From Mimachlamys varia (taxonomy: Eukaryota > Mollusca > Bivalvia > Pectinida > Pectinidae), in assembly GCA_947623455.1 (NCBI GenBank), contig OX392529.1:57121186-57185185 (forward strand): DNA of 64,000 nucleotides. Direction: 5' to 3'. The translations under genes were made by a program, and so were the position numbers. The notes below the pieces were generated by a model. It did no database searches and was not told the DNA's origin. It saw only the letters and a list, made by a program, of their open reading frames with translations. Below are positions 26,301-38,300 of this stretch, piece by piece (the stretch's first letter is position 1; each line of letters begins with the position of its first letter).

Positions 26301-29300
26301 AAGTACACTTGTATTCACTAGGTATACATTCGACGTATAACCCGCGGGCAATCTGACAGTGCGGGTTATGTGGAATTTATTTTACAAAAGCCTTAAAAAT
26401 GCCTTAATTTATTTCCCGCGGGCTATACCCCAGTGCGGGTAATACACAGGTAATTATGGAATATACTTTATACACTTGTCTGCTGGCTTACACACTTGTC
26501 ATCGGATTATTTCTTGTGTACAGTCTGGTAGGTTGTACTTTAAATTAGTAGTGTTTAGCTGCTAAAGTCCATGGGGAGCTGATATTTTCTCTGTTTATTA
26601 AATTCATCCCTATGTTTTAGCCACGACGGGAAGTTGAAGGATGAAACGGATCTGGCTATCAGTAAGTATTAGTTTTTATGATGTATATCCTACACAGTAT
26701 GGAAGAGTATTTCTCGTGAAAAGCGATAATGATTATGTAATGCATAGCATAAACAAAATATTTTGAAACTAAATGTAAAACATTTCTTTATCTCTAAAAA
26801 CACATCTTCATTATAAACTCTTGATAAAAACTGGGGCCAGGTCTAATAGATCTCCTGTACTAGAATTATGCCTACAACTTAAAAAAGTGGACAGAGAAAA
26901 TCTTTTGGGATCAATTTTCTCCTATAACACGACCTATTATCCCCATTACCAGCCCTTTCCTTTTTACCACAGGCAGGCGACCATTCCGGCGACACAGCAT
27001 GGAAAACATGGAGCTGATGAAGCTGACCCCTGATAAAAAGGTTTGCTCCCTAAACTTTCTTCATCTTAACATTGATCAGCTGCTACATATGGCATGCATC
27101 AAAAACTTTCACAAATGATGATATATCAGTGTTTCAGAAGACACAAGGGATGATATATCAGTGTTTCAAAAGACACAAGTGATGATATATTAGTGTTTCA
27201 CAATTGATGATATATCAGTGTTTCAGAAGACACAAGGGATGATATATCAGTGTTTTAAAAGAAAACAACTAACTATATGCTCCCTGTTTGTTTTGCTATC
27301 TTACAACTAAGATCGATGTACAACCACTGTAACCAGCAAAGCTGTCTTGTCAATGGAAGACTTAAGTGAAATCCAAACAAAAGTGAAGGGGAGGTAACTG
27401 TGTATGATCATGTTTATATTGCCTAATACAATTTGTTTTACCCTTTTCAGGGTGCCCTACCTACCGCTAACGGAGGGGCCAGACCAAAGGTTCCCAAGTT
27501 CCAGAAGGCAGCCAGTATAGCTTCTAATTCAGAACTAGAACACAGACCCAAACTCACTAAAGATAAGGTAAAGTCTTACTAGAACAGACCCAAGCTCACC
27601 AAAGATAAGGTAAAGTCATACAAGAGCACAGACCCAAGCTCACTAAAGATAAGGTAAAGTCATAATAGAACACAGACCCAAACTCACTAAAGATAAGGTA
27701 AAGTCATACTAGAACACAGACCCAAACTCACTAAAGATAAGGTAAAGTCATACTAGAACACAGACCCAAACTCACTAAAGATAGGGTAAAGTCATACTAG
27801 AACAGACCCAAGCTCACCAAAGATAAGGTAAAGTCATACTAGAACACAGACCCAAACTCACTAAAGATAAGGTAAAGTCATACTAGAACACAGACCCAAA
27901 CTCACTAAAGATAAGGTAAAGTCATACTAGAACAGACCCAAGCTCACCAAAGATAAGGTAAAGTCATACTAGAACACAGACCCAAACTCACTAAAGATAA
28001 GGTAAAGTCATACTAGAACACAGACCCAAGCTCACTAAAGATAAGGTAAAGTCATACTTGAACACAGACCCAAACTCACTAAAGATAAGGTAAAGTCATA
28101 CTAGAACAGACCCAAGCTCACCAAAGATAAGGTAAAGTCATACTAGAACAGACCCAAGCTCACCAAAGATAAGGTAAAGTCATACTAGAACAGACCCAAG
28201 CTCACCAAAGATAAGGTAAAGTCATACTAGAGCAGACCCAACATAAGGTAAAGTCATACTTGAACACAGACCCAAGCTCACTAAAGATAAGGTAAAGTCA
28301 TACTTGAACACAGACCCAAGCTCACTAAAGGTAAAGTAAAGTCATACTAGAACACAGACCCAAGCTCACTAAAGATAAGGTAAAGTCATACTAGAACACA
28401 GACCCAAGCTCACTAAAGATAAGGTAAAGTCATACTTGAACACAGACCCAAACTCACTAAAGATAAGGTAAAGTTATACTAGAACACAGACCCAAGCTCA
28501 CTTAAGATAAGGTAAAGTCATACTAGAGCAGATCCAAGAACAGGTAAAGTCATACTAGAATATGGCCTTAAGCTCCCCAAAGATATGTTTAACTAAGCTT
28601 GTGATGCAAATCACAGTACATGATAAAAAACATTGATGAAAACAAGTTGCTGTTTGATGGCTATGCTGTTTAGGCATTCTTCAAATATATAGGTATTGTG
28701 GTTATTTATTAGCTCACCTGGCCCGAAGAGCCAAGTGAGCTTATGTGATGGTGCAGCGTCCGTCGTCCGTCCGTCCGTCCGTCCGTCCGTCCGTCCGTCC
28801 GTCGTCCGTCCGTCCTGCGTCCGTCAACTTTTTCCTTTAAACGACTGAAAATACTGAAAGGCCCAGTGACATGAAATTTGGCTGGTAGATTTCTTAGAAG
28901 GAGCTGAACAAAGTTTGCGAAAAAAAATCACTTTGACCTAATTTCAAGGTCACAGGGGTCAAAAATGTCGAAACCTTCAAACAACTTCTTCTAAAATGCC
29001 GTCAGGCATAGAGACTTCATATTTGACCAGTAGCTTCCTTGGATGAAGCCAAATAAAGTTTGCGAAAAAAATGACCTTGACCTATATTCAAGGTCACAGT
29101 AAGGTTAAATTTATTTTAACCTTTAAACAACTTCTTCTGAAATACCAAAAGCCCTAGAAACATGGCTTTTGGCTGAAAGGTTCCTTGGATGAAGCCCAAT
29201 AAAGTTTGCGAAAAAAAATGACCTTGACCTATATTCAAGGTCACAAGGGTCAAATCTGTTAAAACCTTCAAACGACTTCTTCTGAAATACCAAAAGCCCT

Positions 29301-32300
29301 AGAAGCATGATATTTGGCTGAAATGTTCCTTGGATGAAGCCCGACAAAGTTTGCGAAAAGAAATGACCTTGACTTATATTTAAGGTCACAGGGGTCAAAT
29401 ATGTTAAAACCTTTGAACGATTTCTTCTGAAATACCAAAAGCCCTGGAAGCATGATATTTGGCTGAAAGGTTTCTTGGATGAAGCCCGACAAAGTTTGCG
29501 AAAAAAAATGACCTTGACCTATATTCAAGGTCACCGGGGTCAAATCTGTTGAAACCTTTAAACAACTTCTCCTGAAATACCAAAAGCCCAAGAAGCTTGA
29601 TATTTGGCTGAAATGTTTCTTGGATGAAGCCCGACAAAGTTTGTGAAAAGAAATGACCTTGACTTATATTCAAGGTCACAGGGGTCAAATCTGTTAAAAC
29701 CTTCGAACGACTTCTTCTGAAATACCAAAACCCCTGGAAGCATGATATTTGGCTGAAAGGTTCCTTGGATGAAGCCCGACAAAGTTTGCAAAAAAAAAAT
29801 GACCTTGACCTATGTTCAAGGTCACAAGGGTCAAATCTGTTACAGCCTTCAAACGACTTCTTCTGAAATACCAAAAGCCCTAGAAGCATGATATTTGGCT
29901 GAAAGGTTCCTTGGATGAAGCCCGACAAAGTTTGCAAAAAAAAAATGACCTTGACCTATATTCAAGGTCACAAGGGTCAAATCTGTTACAGCCTTCAAAC
30001 GACTTCTTCTGAAATACCAAAAGCCCTAGAAGCATGATATTTGGCTGAAAGGTTCCTTGGATGAAGCCCGACAAAGTTTGCGAAAAGAAATGACCTTGAC
30101 TTATATTCAAGGTCAGAGGAGTCAAATCTGTTGAAACCTTCAAACGACTTCTCCTGAAATACCAAAAGCCCTAGAAGCATGATATTTGGCTGAAATGTTT
30201 CTTGGATGAAGCCCGACAAAGTTTGCAAAAAGAAATGACCTTGACCTATATTCAAGGTCACAGGGGTCAAATCTGTTAAAACCTTTAAACGACTTCTTCT
30301 TAAATACCAAAAACCCTAGAAGCATGACATTTGGCTGAAAGGTTTCTTGGATGAAGCCCGACAAAGTTTGCGAAAAGAAATGACCTTGACTTATTCAAGG
30401 TCACAGGAGTCAAATCTGTTGAAACCTTCAAACGACTTCTCCTGAAATACCAAAAGCCCTAGAAGCATGATATTTGGCTGAAATGTTTCTTGGATGAAGC
30501 CCGACAAAGTTTGCAAAAAGAAATGACCTTGACCTATATTCAAGGTCACAGGGGTCAAATCTGTTAAAACCTTTAAACGACTTCTTCTGAAATACCAAAA
30601 ACCCTAGAAGCATGACATTTGGCTGAAAGGTTTCTTGGATGAAGCCGACAAAGTTTGCGAAAAGAAATGACCTTGACTTATATTCAAGGTCAGAGGAGTC
30701 AAATCTGTTGAAACCTTCAAACGACTTCTCCTGAAATACCAAAAGCCCTAGAAGCATGATATTTGGCTGAAATGTTTCTTGGATGAAGCCCGACAAAGTT
30801 TGCAAAAAGAAATGACCTTGACCTATATTCAAGGTCACAGGGGTCAAATCTGTTAAAACCTTTAAACGACTTCTTCTGAAATACCAAAAACCCTAGAAGC
30901 ATGACATTTGGCTGAAAGGTTTCTTGGATGAAGCCTGACAAATTTTGCGAAAAGAAATGACCTTGATCTTTATTTGCCTAGAGACATGATATTTGGCTGT
31001 TAGCGTCCTGGGATGAAGCCAAACAAAATTTGAAAATGAAAATGATGTTGTCTTATAAGGTCACAGGGGTAAAATATGTTTTAATCTTAAGATGTTCTTC
31101 TAAATGTCTTACATTAAAAGATTTTAGGGGACTTTAGGGTTACACTATAATATAAGTCAGAGATTAATACCAGGTGAGCGATGCAGGCCCATTGGGCCTC
31201 TTGTTACATTTTTACTAGTAATATATTGAAAATTATCCAGTCTATAAAAGTGATATTTTTCACAAGTGAGAAATCGAGTATGATATTTCACTAGTGAGAA
31301 ATATCGCTTTTTCTTATTTGACCAATCAAATCACTGCTTGAAATGGGGAAAGTCAAAAGCTGCCTCAGTAGATTTTGCTATGAAAATGTAACAGAATATC
31401 TAAGTGTCTTCAGTAATACCAAACGTATTTTACTCGTGTGGCTAATATTTTGATATTTTTCTCTAGTGCGCATGTATCTTGTATGCACATGAAAATGTAC
31501 ACAAAGTGAATAACCTGTTACCAGTTATCTAATAACTACCAGATAATGGGTACAGTTTTGCATCACTAGTAACTAGTGAAGAGATAAACTTAAGTAGATT
31601 TTATCTAATTAGTTTGTTTGATCTTACATCCACCGCTACAGTCTATAGACGCTGGGCCGGGAGATGAGGACAGCTTCTTTGATCTAGTCAGCAAGTTCCA
31701 GAGCAGACGCATAGATGACCAACGATGTTCTTTCAAAATGGAGCCATCTGTCCCGACCCCTAAACCTCCGGTTGTAACCACAGTGCCAGTGGTAGCCAAG
31801 AAAGCCAGCATAGCAGCAGGTAATACTATAATAATATAAGGCTCTTTCATGTCCAACCAGGGTGTAAGATCAGGAAACTTCAACCGAGGGGTTTTCAGAT
31901 TTGTAAAAACCGGAGGCTTTGTCGAGAGGGTTTTGCCAAATTTGAAAATTCTGAGGTTGGAATTTTCCTATCTTGCACCTTTAAACATAGAAAAGGGTTT
32001 TTTATGGCCCTCCACGAATTGGTATCAGTCAGCAAGATTAAGAATACCAACAAATATTAATCTCAGCTTTCTAATGTTTTAATTAAATCATATCGACTTT
32101 TTCTCTTTTCCGCATCCGACTTGATCATATTCATGACTTCACGTCATTGTTGAGCCATTGCAACATCATGTCACGTGACTTAAATTTATTTTATGGGTAG
32201 ATGTGTAATACAACTACAGAGATCATAGGTGTATTGCCCTGGACAGGCCAGTATTACACACTGAGAAATGAGAGAAAACCACAGCGATCATAGGTGTATT

Positions 32301-35300
32301 GTCCTAGACAGACCAGTATTACACACTGAGAAATGAGAGAAAACCACAGCAATCATAGGTGTATTGTCCTAGACAGGCCAGTATAACACACTTAGAAATG
32401 AGAGAAAAGGTCCCTCTGTACCCCAGGTACCTGGGTGTACGTGGAGGTATAGTGATAAGATAACTCACGCCTGTATAATCAAGGATACCACAAGCGACTT
32501 GTTCACCTCTCTTCTCTGCACTCTTTGGAGTATGTTATGATAAGAAATTTGAAGTAAAAAAGACCTGATAATTAATTCATTGATACAATATATTATGACA
32601 AGGTTACTGTTTAGCCGATTGACAATAAATTCTGTCTTGTTCCCCTTTTCTGGAGATAATCCTTGATGACAGTCGCTTCATAGTGTTTTGTCTATTTGAC
32701 TCTCAAACTTTGTGGAATCTCTGTAAAATAATCTGTGACTCTTGTACCAAACCGTGTAAGATTTGGCAAACAACAACCGTCATTAATGAAACGAAGGTAG
32801 ATTTTATAATGCCCCCAAATAGAAGGGGCATAACTCTTGACATCATGTTACTTTTCCTGCAGGCAGAAAAACAAAAAACCATCAAGGAAGGCAGATAACT
32901 TTGCCATTAGAATATGGAAGTTATTCAATATTATCACCTTCCAAGATATTATCATTGGTACTAAATGCTGATAACAAGAAAATATAGTTTTTTGGTAATG
33001 TTAGCATTCAGCCATAAGATATCCATTATTTTACATACAATATAAAACTAAAATATTTCTATATCCCTTAAACATTTCTATATCCCTTAAAACATATCTT
33101 TATCTCTTAACATCTCTTTATCTCTTAACATTTCTTTATCCCTTAAACATTTATTTATCCTTAAAACATTTCTTTATCCCTTAAACATTTCTTTATCTCT
33201 AAAACATCTCTTTGTCTTAAAATATTTCTTTATCCCTAAAACATTTCTTTATCCTTTAAACATTTATTTATCCTTAAAACATTTTTTTATCCTTAAAACA
33301 TTTCTTTATCACTAAAACATTTCTTTGTCTCTAAAACCATTCTATCACTAAAACATTTCTTTATACTTAAAACATTTCTTTATCACTAAAACATTTCTTT
33401 TCTCTAAAATCATTTCCTTATCACTAAGAACTTTTCATTGTCCTTAAAATATTTCTTTATCTCTAAAAACATTTCTTTATCACTAAGAACTTTTCTTTAT
33501 CCCTAAAGCATCAGAAGGTAATGAAGAGTTCCTGGACATGGTGGCTGGCATCCAAAGTTCCCGGATGAACGACCAGAGGGCAGCACTGCCACAGTTCCCG
33601 GGTTTAAACTCACAAGCAGTTATCGACCAGTTCCTGAAGCAGAGGAGTGACTCCCACGTCCCTGATGATAACTTCTTTGAGATGCTGATGAGATGTCAGG
33701 TATGGTATAGTTTATTCAGATATAATAAGATCACAACTAATTATAGGTGTGCGTGTGTTAGAGCTTGCTACTAACATTTTGCTAAAGCATAGGGACTAGA
33801 AATTAATTTTGAACTCGCAAGTCAATTGGGATAAAAAACCATATAACAGCCAATATTCTTTTTCTGTAACCCAATATCATTCAACACGATGAGCGATATC
33901 AAATTTTAGTTAGTCAAATCAATGGGGCTAGTGGTTTTCACTTTGGGGTGCTGTTTTCTAGCTTTATATCTCACCGGGGCTCAGGTGTGGATTTAGTACA
34001 TATGTATATCCTCGTGTAGTTTCTTCTACTTCTACATTTTTAGCCCACCATCATCAGATGGTGGGCTATTCAAATCGCCCTGCGTCCGTGGTCCGTCGTC
34101 CGTTAGTCCGTCCGTAAATAATTCTTGTTATCGCTATTTCTCATAAAGTACCGAAGGAATCTTTCTCAAATTTCATGTGTTGGTTCACCTTGGTCCCTAG
34201 TTGTGCATATTCCATTTTGGGACCGATCTGAATTCAAGATGGCTGACAGGCAGCCATCTTGGATTTTGACATTTGAACTTTGTTATCCCTATTTCTGAGA
34301 ATGTACTGAATGGATCTTTCTCAAATTTCATGTGTTGGTTCACCTTGGTCCCTAGTTGTGCATATTCCATTTTGGGACCGATCTGAATTCAAGATGGCCG
34401 ACAGGCAGCCATCTTGGATTTTGACATTTGAACTTTGTTATCCCTATTTCTGAGAATGTACTGAATGGATCTTTCTCAAATTTCATGTGTAGGTTCCCCT
34501 TGGTGCTTAGTTATGCATATTGCATTTTGGGACCAATCCAAAAACAACATGGCCGACAGGCAGCCATCTTGGATTTTGACAGTTGAACTTTGTTATCGCT
34601 ATTTCTGAGAATGTACTGAATGGATCTTTCTCAAATTTCATGTGTAGGTTCCCCTTGGTGCTTAGTTATGCATATTGCATTTTGGGACCAATCCAAAAAC
34701 AACATGGCCGACAGGCAGCCATCTTGGATTTTGACAATTGAAGTTTGTTATCGCTATTTCTAAGAAAGTACTGAAGGTATCTTTCTCAAATTTCATGTGT
34801 TGGTTCACCTTGGTCCCTAGTTGTGTATATTCCATTTTGGGACAGATCAGAAAACAATATGGCCGACAGGCAGCCATCTTGGATTTTGACAATTGAAGTT
34901 TGTTATCGCTATTTCTAAGAAAGTACTGAAGGTATTTTTCTCAAATTTCATTTGTTGGTTCACCTTGGTCCCCTAGTTGTGCATATTCCATTTTTGGACA
35001 GATCGGAAAACAACATGGCCGACAGGCAGCCATCTTGGATTTTGACAATTGAAGTTTGTAATCCCTATTTCTGAGAATATACTGAAGGGAACTTTCACAA
35101 ATTTCATATGTAGGTTCCTCCTGGTGCCTAGCTATGCTAAGAATAAGGAAACGACAATGTAATTCACAAAAAAAACCAAAAAAATGCATCTGTGTCCCAC
35201 CAGAGTCTCTGCTCACACTTAATCAACACCTAAGAGACAATCGAAAGAAGAGAAAAGAACCATCTTTCAAAAAACAAACTTAGATCATTTGATGGTGGGC

Positions 35301-38300
35301 GCCAAGATCCCTCTGGGATCTCTTGTAATAAAAACCTTCAACAATTTGAACATAATGTTTTTGGGAGGTCTGTGAAAAAATACCCTTCTTTAAGGTAGCT
35401 AAGAGAGGGCAGATTTGAAGGCAGTTTATCAACTTCAAAAATGTCCGGTGGTAGGTGATTCCTATGAGATATTGTTCTAGGGAAGAAAGGTTGTTTTCTA
35501 GCTAAAATTTCACAAAGAGGTTGAAAGGAGTATTTCATATTTAGCATAAATTTGAATCAAACTTATCTTTTCAATATTTCTGCCTAAGCCATGCTGTGGA
35601 CTGTGAGAGATTGTGATACCAAAGTCTGTCTTATTCTGTGCCATCCCCATTTAGTGCCATTTAGTGCTCTATAATATGATGATACATAAATATAAATAAA
35701 AGTATTCATCAATTTCAGGTTTTAGAAAAAAATATTATAGGGTTAAAGTTCAAACAAGTGTCACTGTGGCTGTTTACAGGGATTTATCAAACTATGGCAC
35801 AAACCCATCTCTCTGAATACATTTCAAATGATCCACTGTATCATCTGTATCGTTTCTTTGTAGCTTATTTGTTAATTTTTAATGTAAATGAAGTAAATTA
35901 TTGAAGTCCTAATTTAAGTTTTATCATACCTCTTTTGTTGAATAATGGATTCAATAAATTGTTTTTGATTCATTTCATAAAAGGTTTTGTAATATTTTTG
36001 TTACATAATGTATATATGTATATAATCAAAGCAGCCATTTTTGAATTCTAACACAAGTATATTTAATTGTTATTCTTGATACCCACTTAGCCATGGGGCA
36101 AACACATAGGCTCTGACTCAAAATAAAACGCAATCGATTCAGTATTTGTTGACGATACCCATTGTACTTGTGCTGTAAGCTGACAAAGCTTTAGTCTTAA
36201 GGTCACCTGAGACAAAGTCTCAAGTGACCTATTCCAATCACTTTCCGTCTGTCGTGCGTAAACTGTAACATTTCCCTCTTCTTCTCCATAACCAGAGGAT
36301 GAATTCTTTTCAAACTTGGCCAAAATGATCCTTAGTTGATGAAGATTCAGATTTATAAAATTGGGATTCCTGCCCCACCCCAAGGGCAGGGCAGGCCCTA
36401 AAGGGGTATTTTTCCTAAATTTCAAAACTTCAGACTAAGAGGTGCTACAGTATTTCTCTGGATGGGTGGAAAGATCATCAGGGGCTTTATTTAATTAAAT
36501 GTGTAAGTTTTAGTACCCCAGGCCATTCATTTCCCCTCAGGGAGGGGACTATAAAGTTTACTATGGTTTAGATAACAAAAACAAACAGTTTTAGGTATAT
36601 TTTATCCATATTGTTTGAGGAACCCATTCCTACTTGGTGACAATCATTTCAAAACTTTTAGAATTGTTTCCTGTAATGACATGTGAAATGTTGTATTTCA
36701 CCTAGTTTACATGTTGATTTCATCATTGAAATTGAGCTACCATACCTATAACATTACTCAGGTGACCGCTAAGACCATTGGGCGTCTTGTTATCATTACT
36801 TATCACCCCAATGCCTGTAAACGTTCTGTCTCCATGTTACTATGACAGCTTAACACAGCTTTACGATAAATTGTAAACTTTTTTCAGACAAAAGCCACTA
36901 TTCACATAAATATGACAGAGTTGTTTTATTATTCTATTCAGTATTGTTACCATAATAAAATTCTAATATCACCTGTTCACTCGCCAGTAGTATGCAAATT
37001 AACCTGTACATGATCAATAATTCACTAGTCACTACTTTCACTTTCAATTTATTTTAACTTCATGTCAGCCATCTTAACATTTGTTTCATACCATAGGACT
37101 GTACATGCCAACAACAATGCTATAAATGAGTTACTGAGACTGTAATTAAGGAATGACACACACACACACACACTGGTAATGTGTTCCGCGTTACGGAGGT
37201 TATAAACGGGACTTGTCATGTAGTCTATGTTGCGTACAATATTTCCGTTGGCATGGATTCCAGTGATTGATTAAACAGGTGTGAAGTATTTATGTTAAAC
37301 CTCTTTACTGTACTGTGTAGAAAATAATTCTAATTCATACAAAAATTTCAGAACTTTCCACTTTGGCCTTTCAAGCAGTGTTTATCATCAAAACTACACT
37401 GACAGCTTGACCGTTAGATAGGACATTACTACAAAGGTAGTTTGACTGTTAGACTAGGATAGGACTTCAGTGACCTTCACTTGACCGTTAGATAGGACAT
37501 TACTACAAAGTAGTTTGACCGTTAGACTAGGATAGGACTTCAGTGACCTTCACTTGACCACTAGATAGGACATTACTACAAGGTAGTTTGACCGTTAGAC
37601 TAGGATAGGACTTCAGTGACCTTCACTTGACCGTTAGATAGGACATTACTACAATGGTAGTTTGACCGTTAGACTAGGATAGGACTTCAGTGACCTTCAC
37701 TTGACCGTTAGATAGGACATTACTACAAAGGTAGTTTGACCGTTAGACTAGGATAGGACTTCAGTGACTTTCACTTGACCGTTAGATAGGACATTACTAC
37801 AAAGGTAGATAGAGAGGTTATTGTATAGATTGATAGTGAGGTTATTGTATAGATTGATAGTGAGGTTATTGTATAGATTGATAGTGAGGTTATTGTATAG
37901 ATTGATAGTGAGGTTATTGTATAGATTAATAGTGAGGTTATTGTATAGATTGATAGTGAGGTTATTGTATAGATTGATAGTGAGGTTATTGTATAGATTG
38001 ATAGTGAGGTTATTGTATAGATTGATAGTGAGGTCAATGTATTGATTGATAGTGAGGTCAATGTATAGATTGATAGTGAGGTTATTGTATAGATTGATAG
38101 TGAGGTCAATGTATAGATTGATAGTGAGGTCAATGTATAGATTGATAGTGAGGTTATTGTATAGATTGATAGTGAGGTCAATGTATTGATTGATAGTGAG
38201 GTCAATGTATAGATTGATAGTGAGGTTATTGTATAGATTGATAGTGAGGTTATTTTATAGATTGATAGTGAGGTCAATGTATTGATTGATAGTGAGGTCA

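Noticed and set aside
28750..28820. GTCC microsatellite as a separate feature
   Set aside because: It is the normal leader of this bivalve repeat family and is described there.
29123..30941. Series of overlapping minus-strand frames (up to 177 codons)
   Set aside because: They arise from ~145-bp repeat units, which are not a multiple of three, and the same peptide recurs in different frames.
31605..31883. 92-codon minus frame opposite GPSM2 exon 11
   Set aside because: Shadow of the coding exon.
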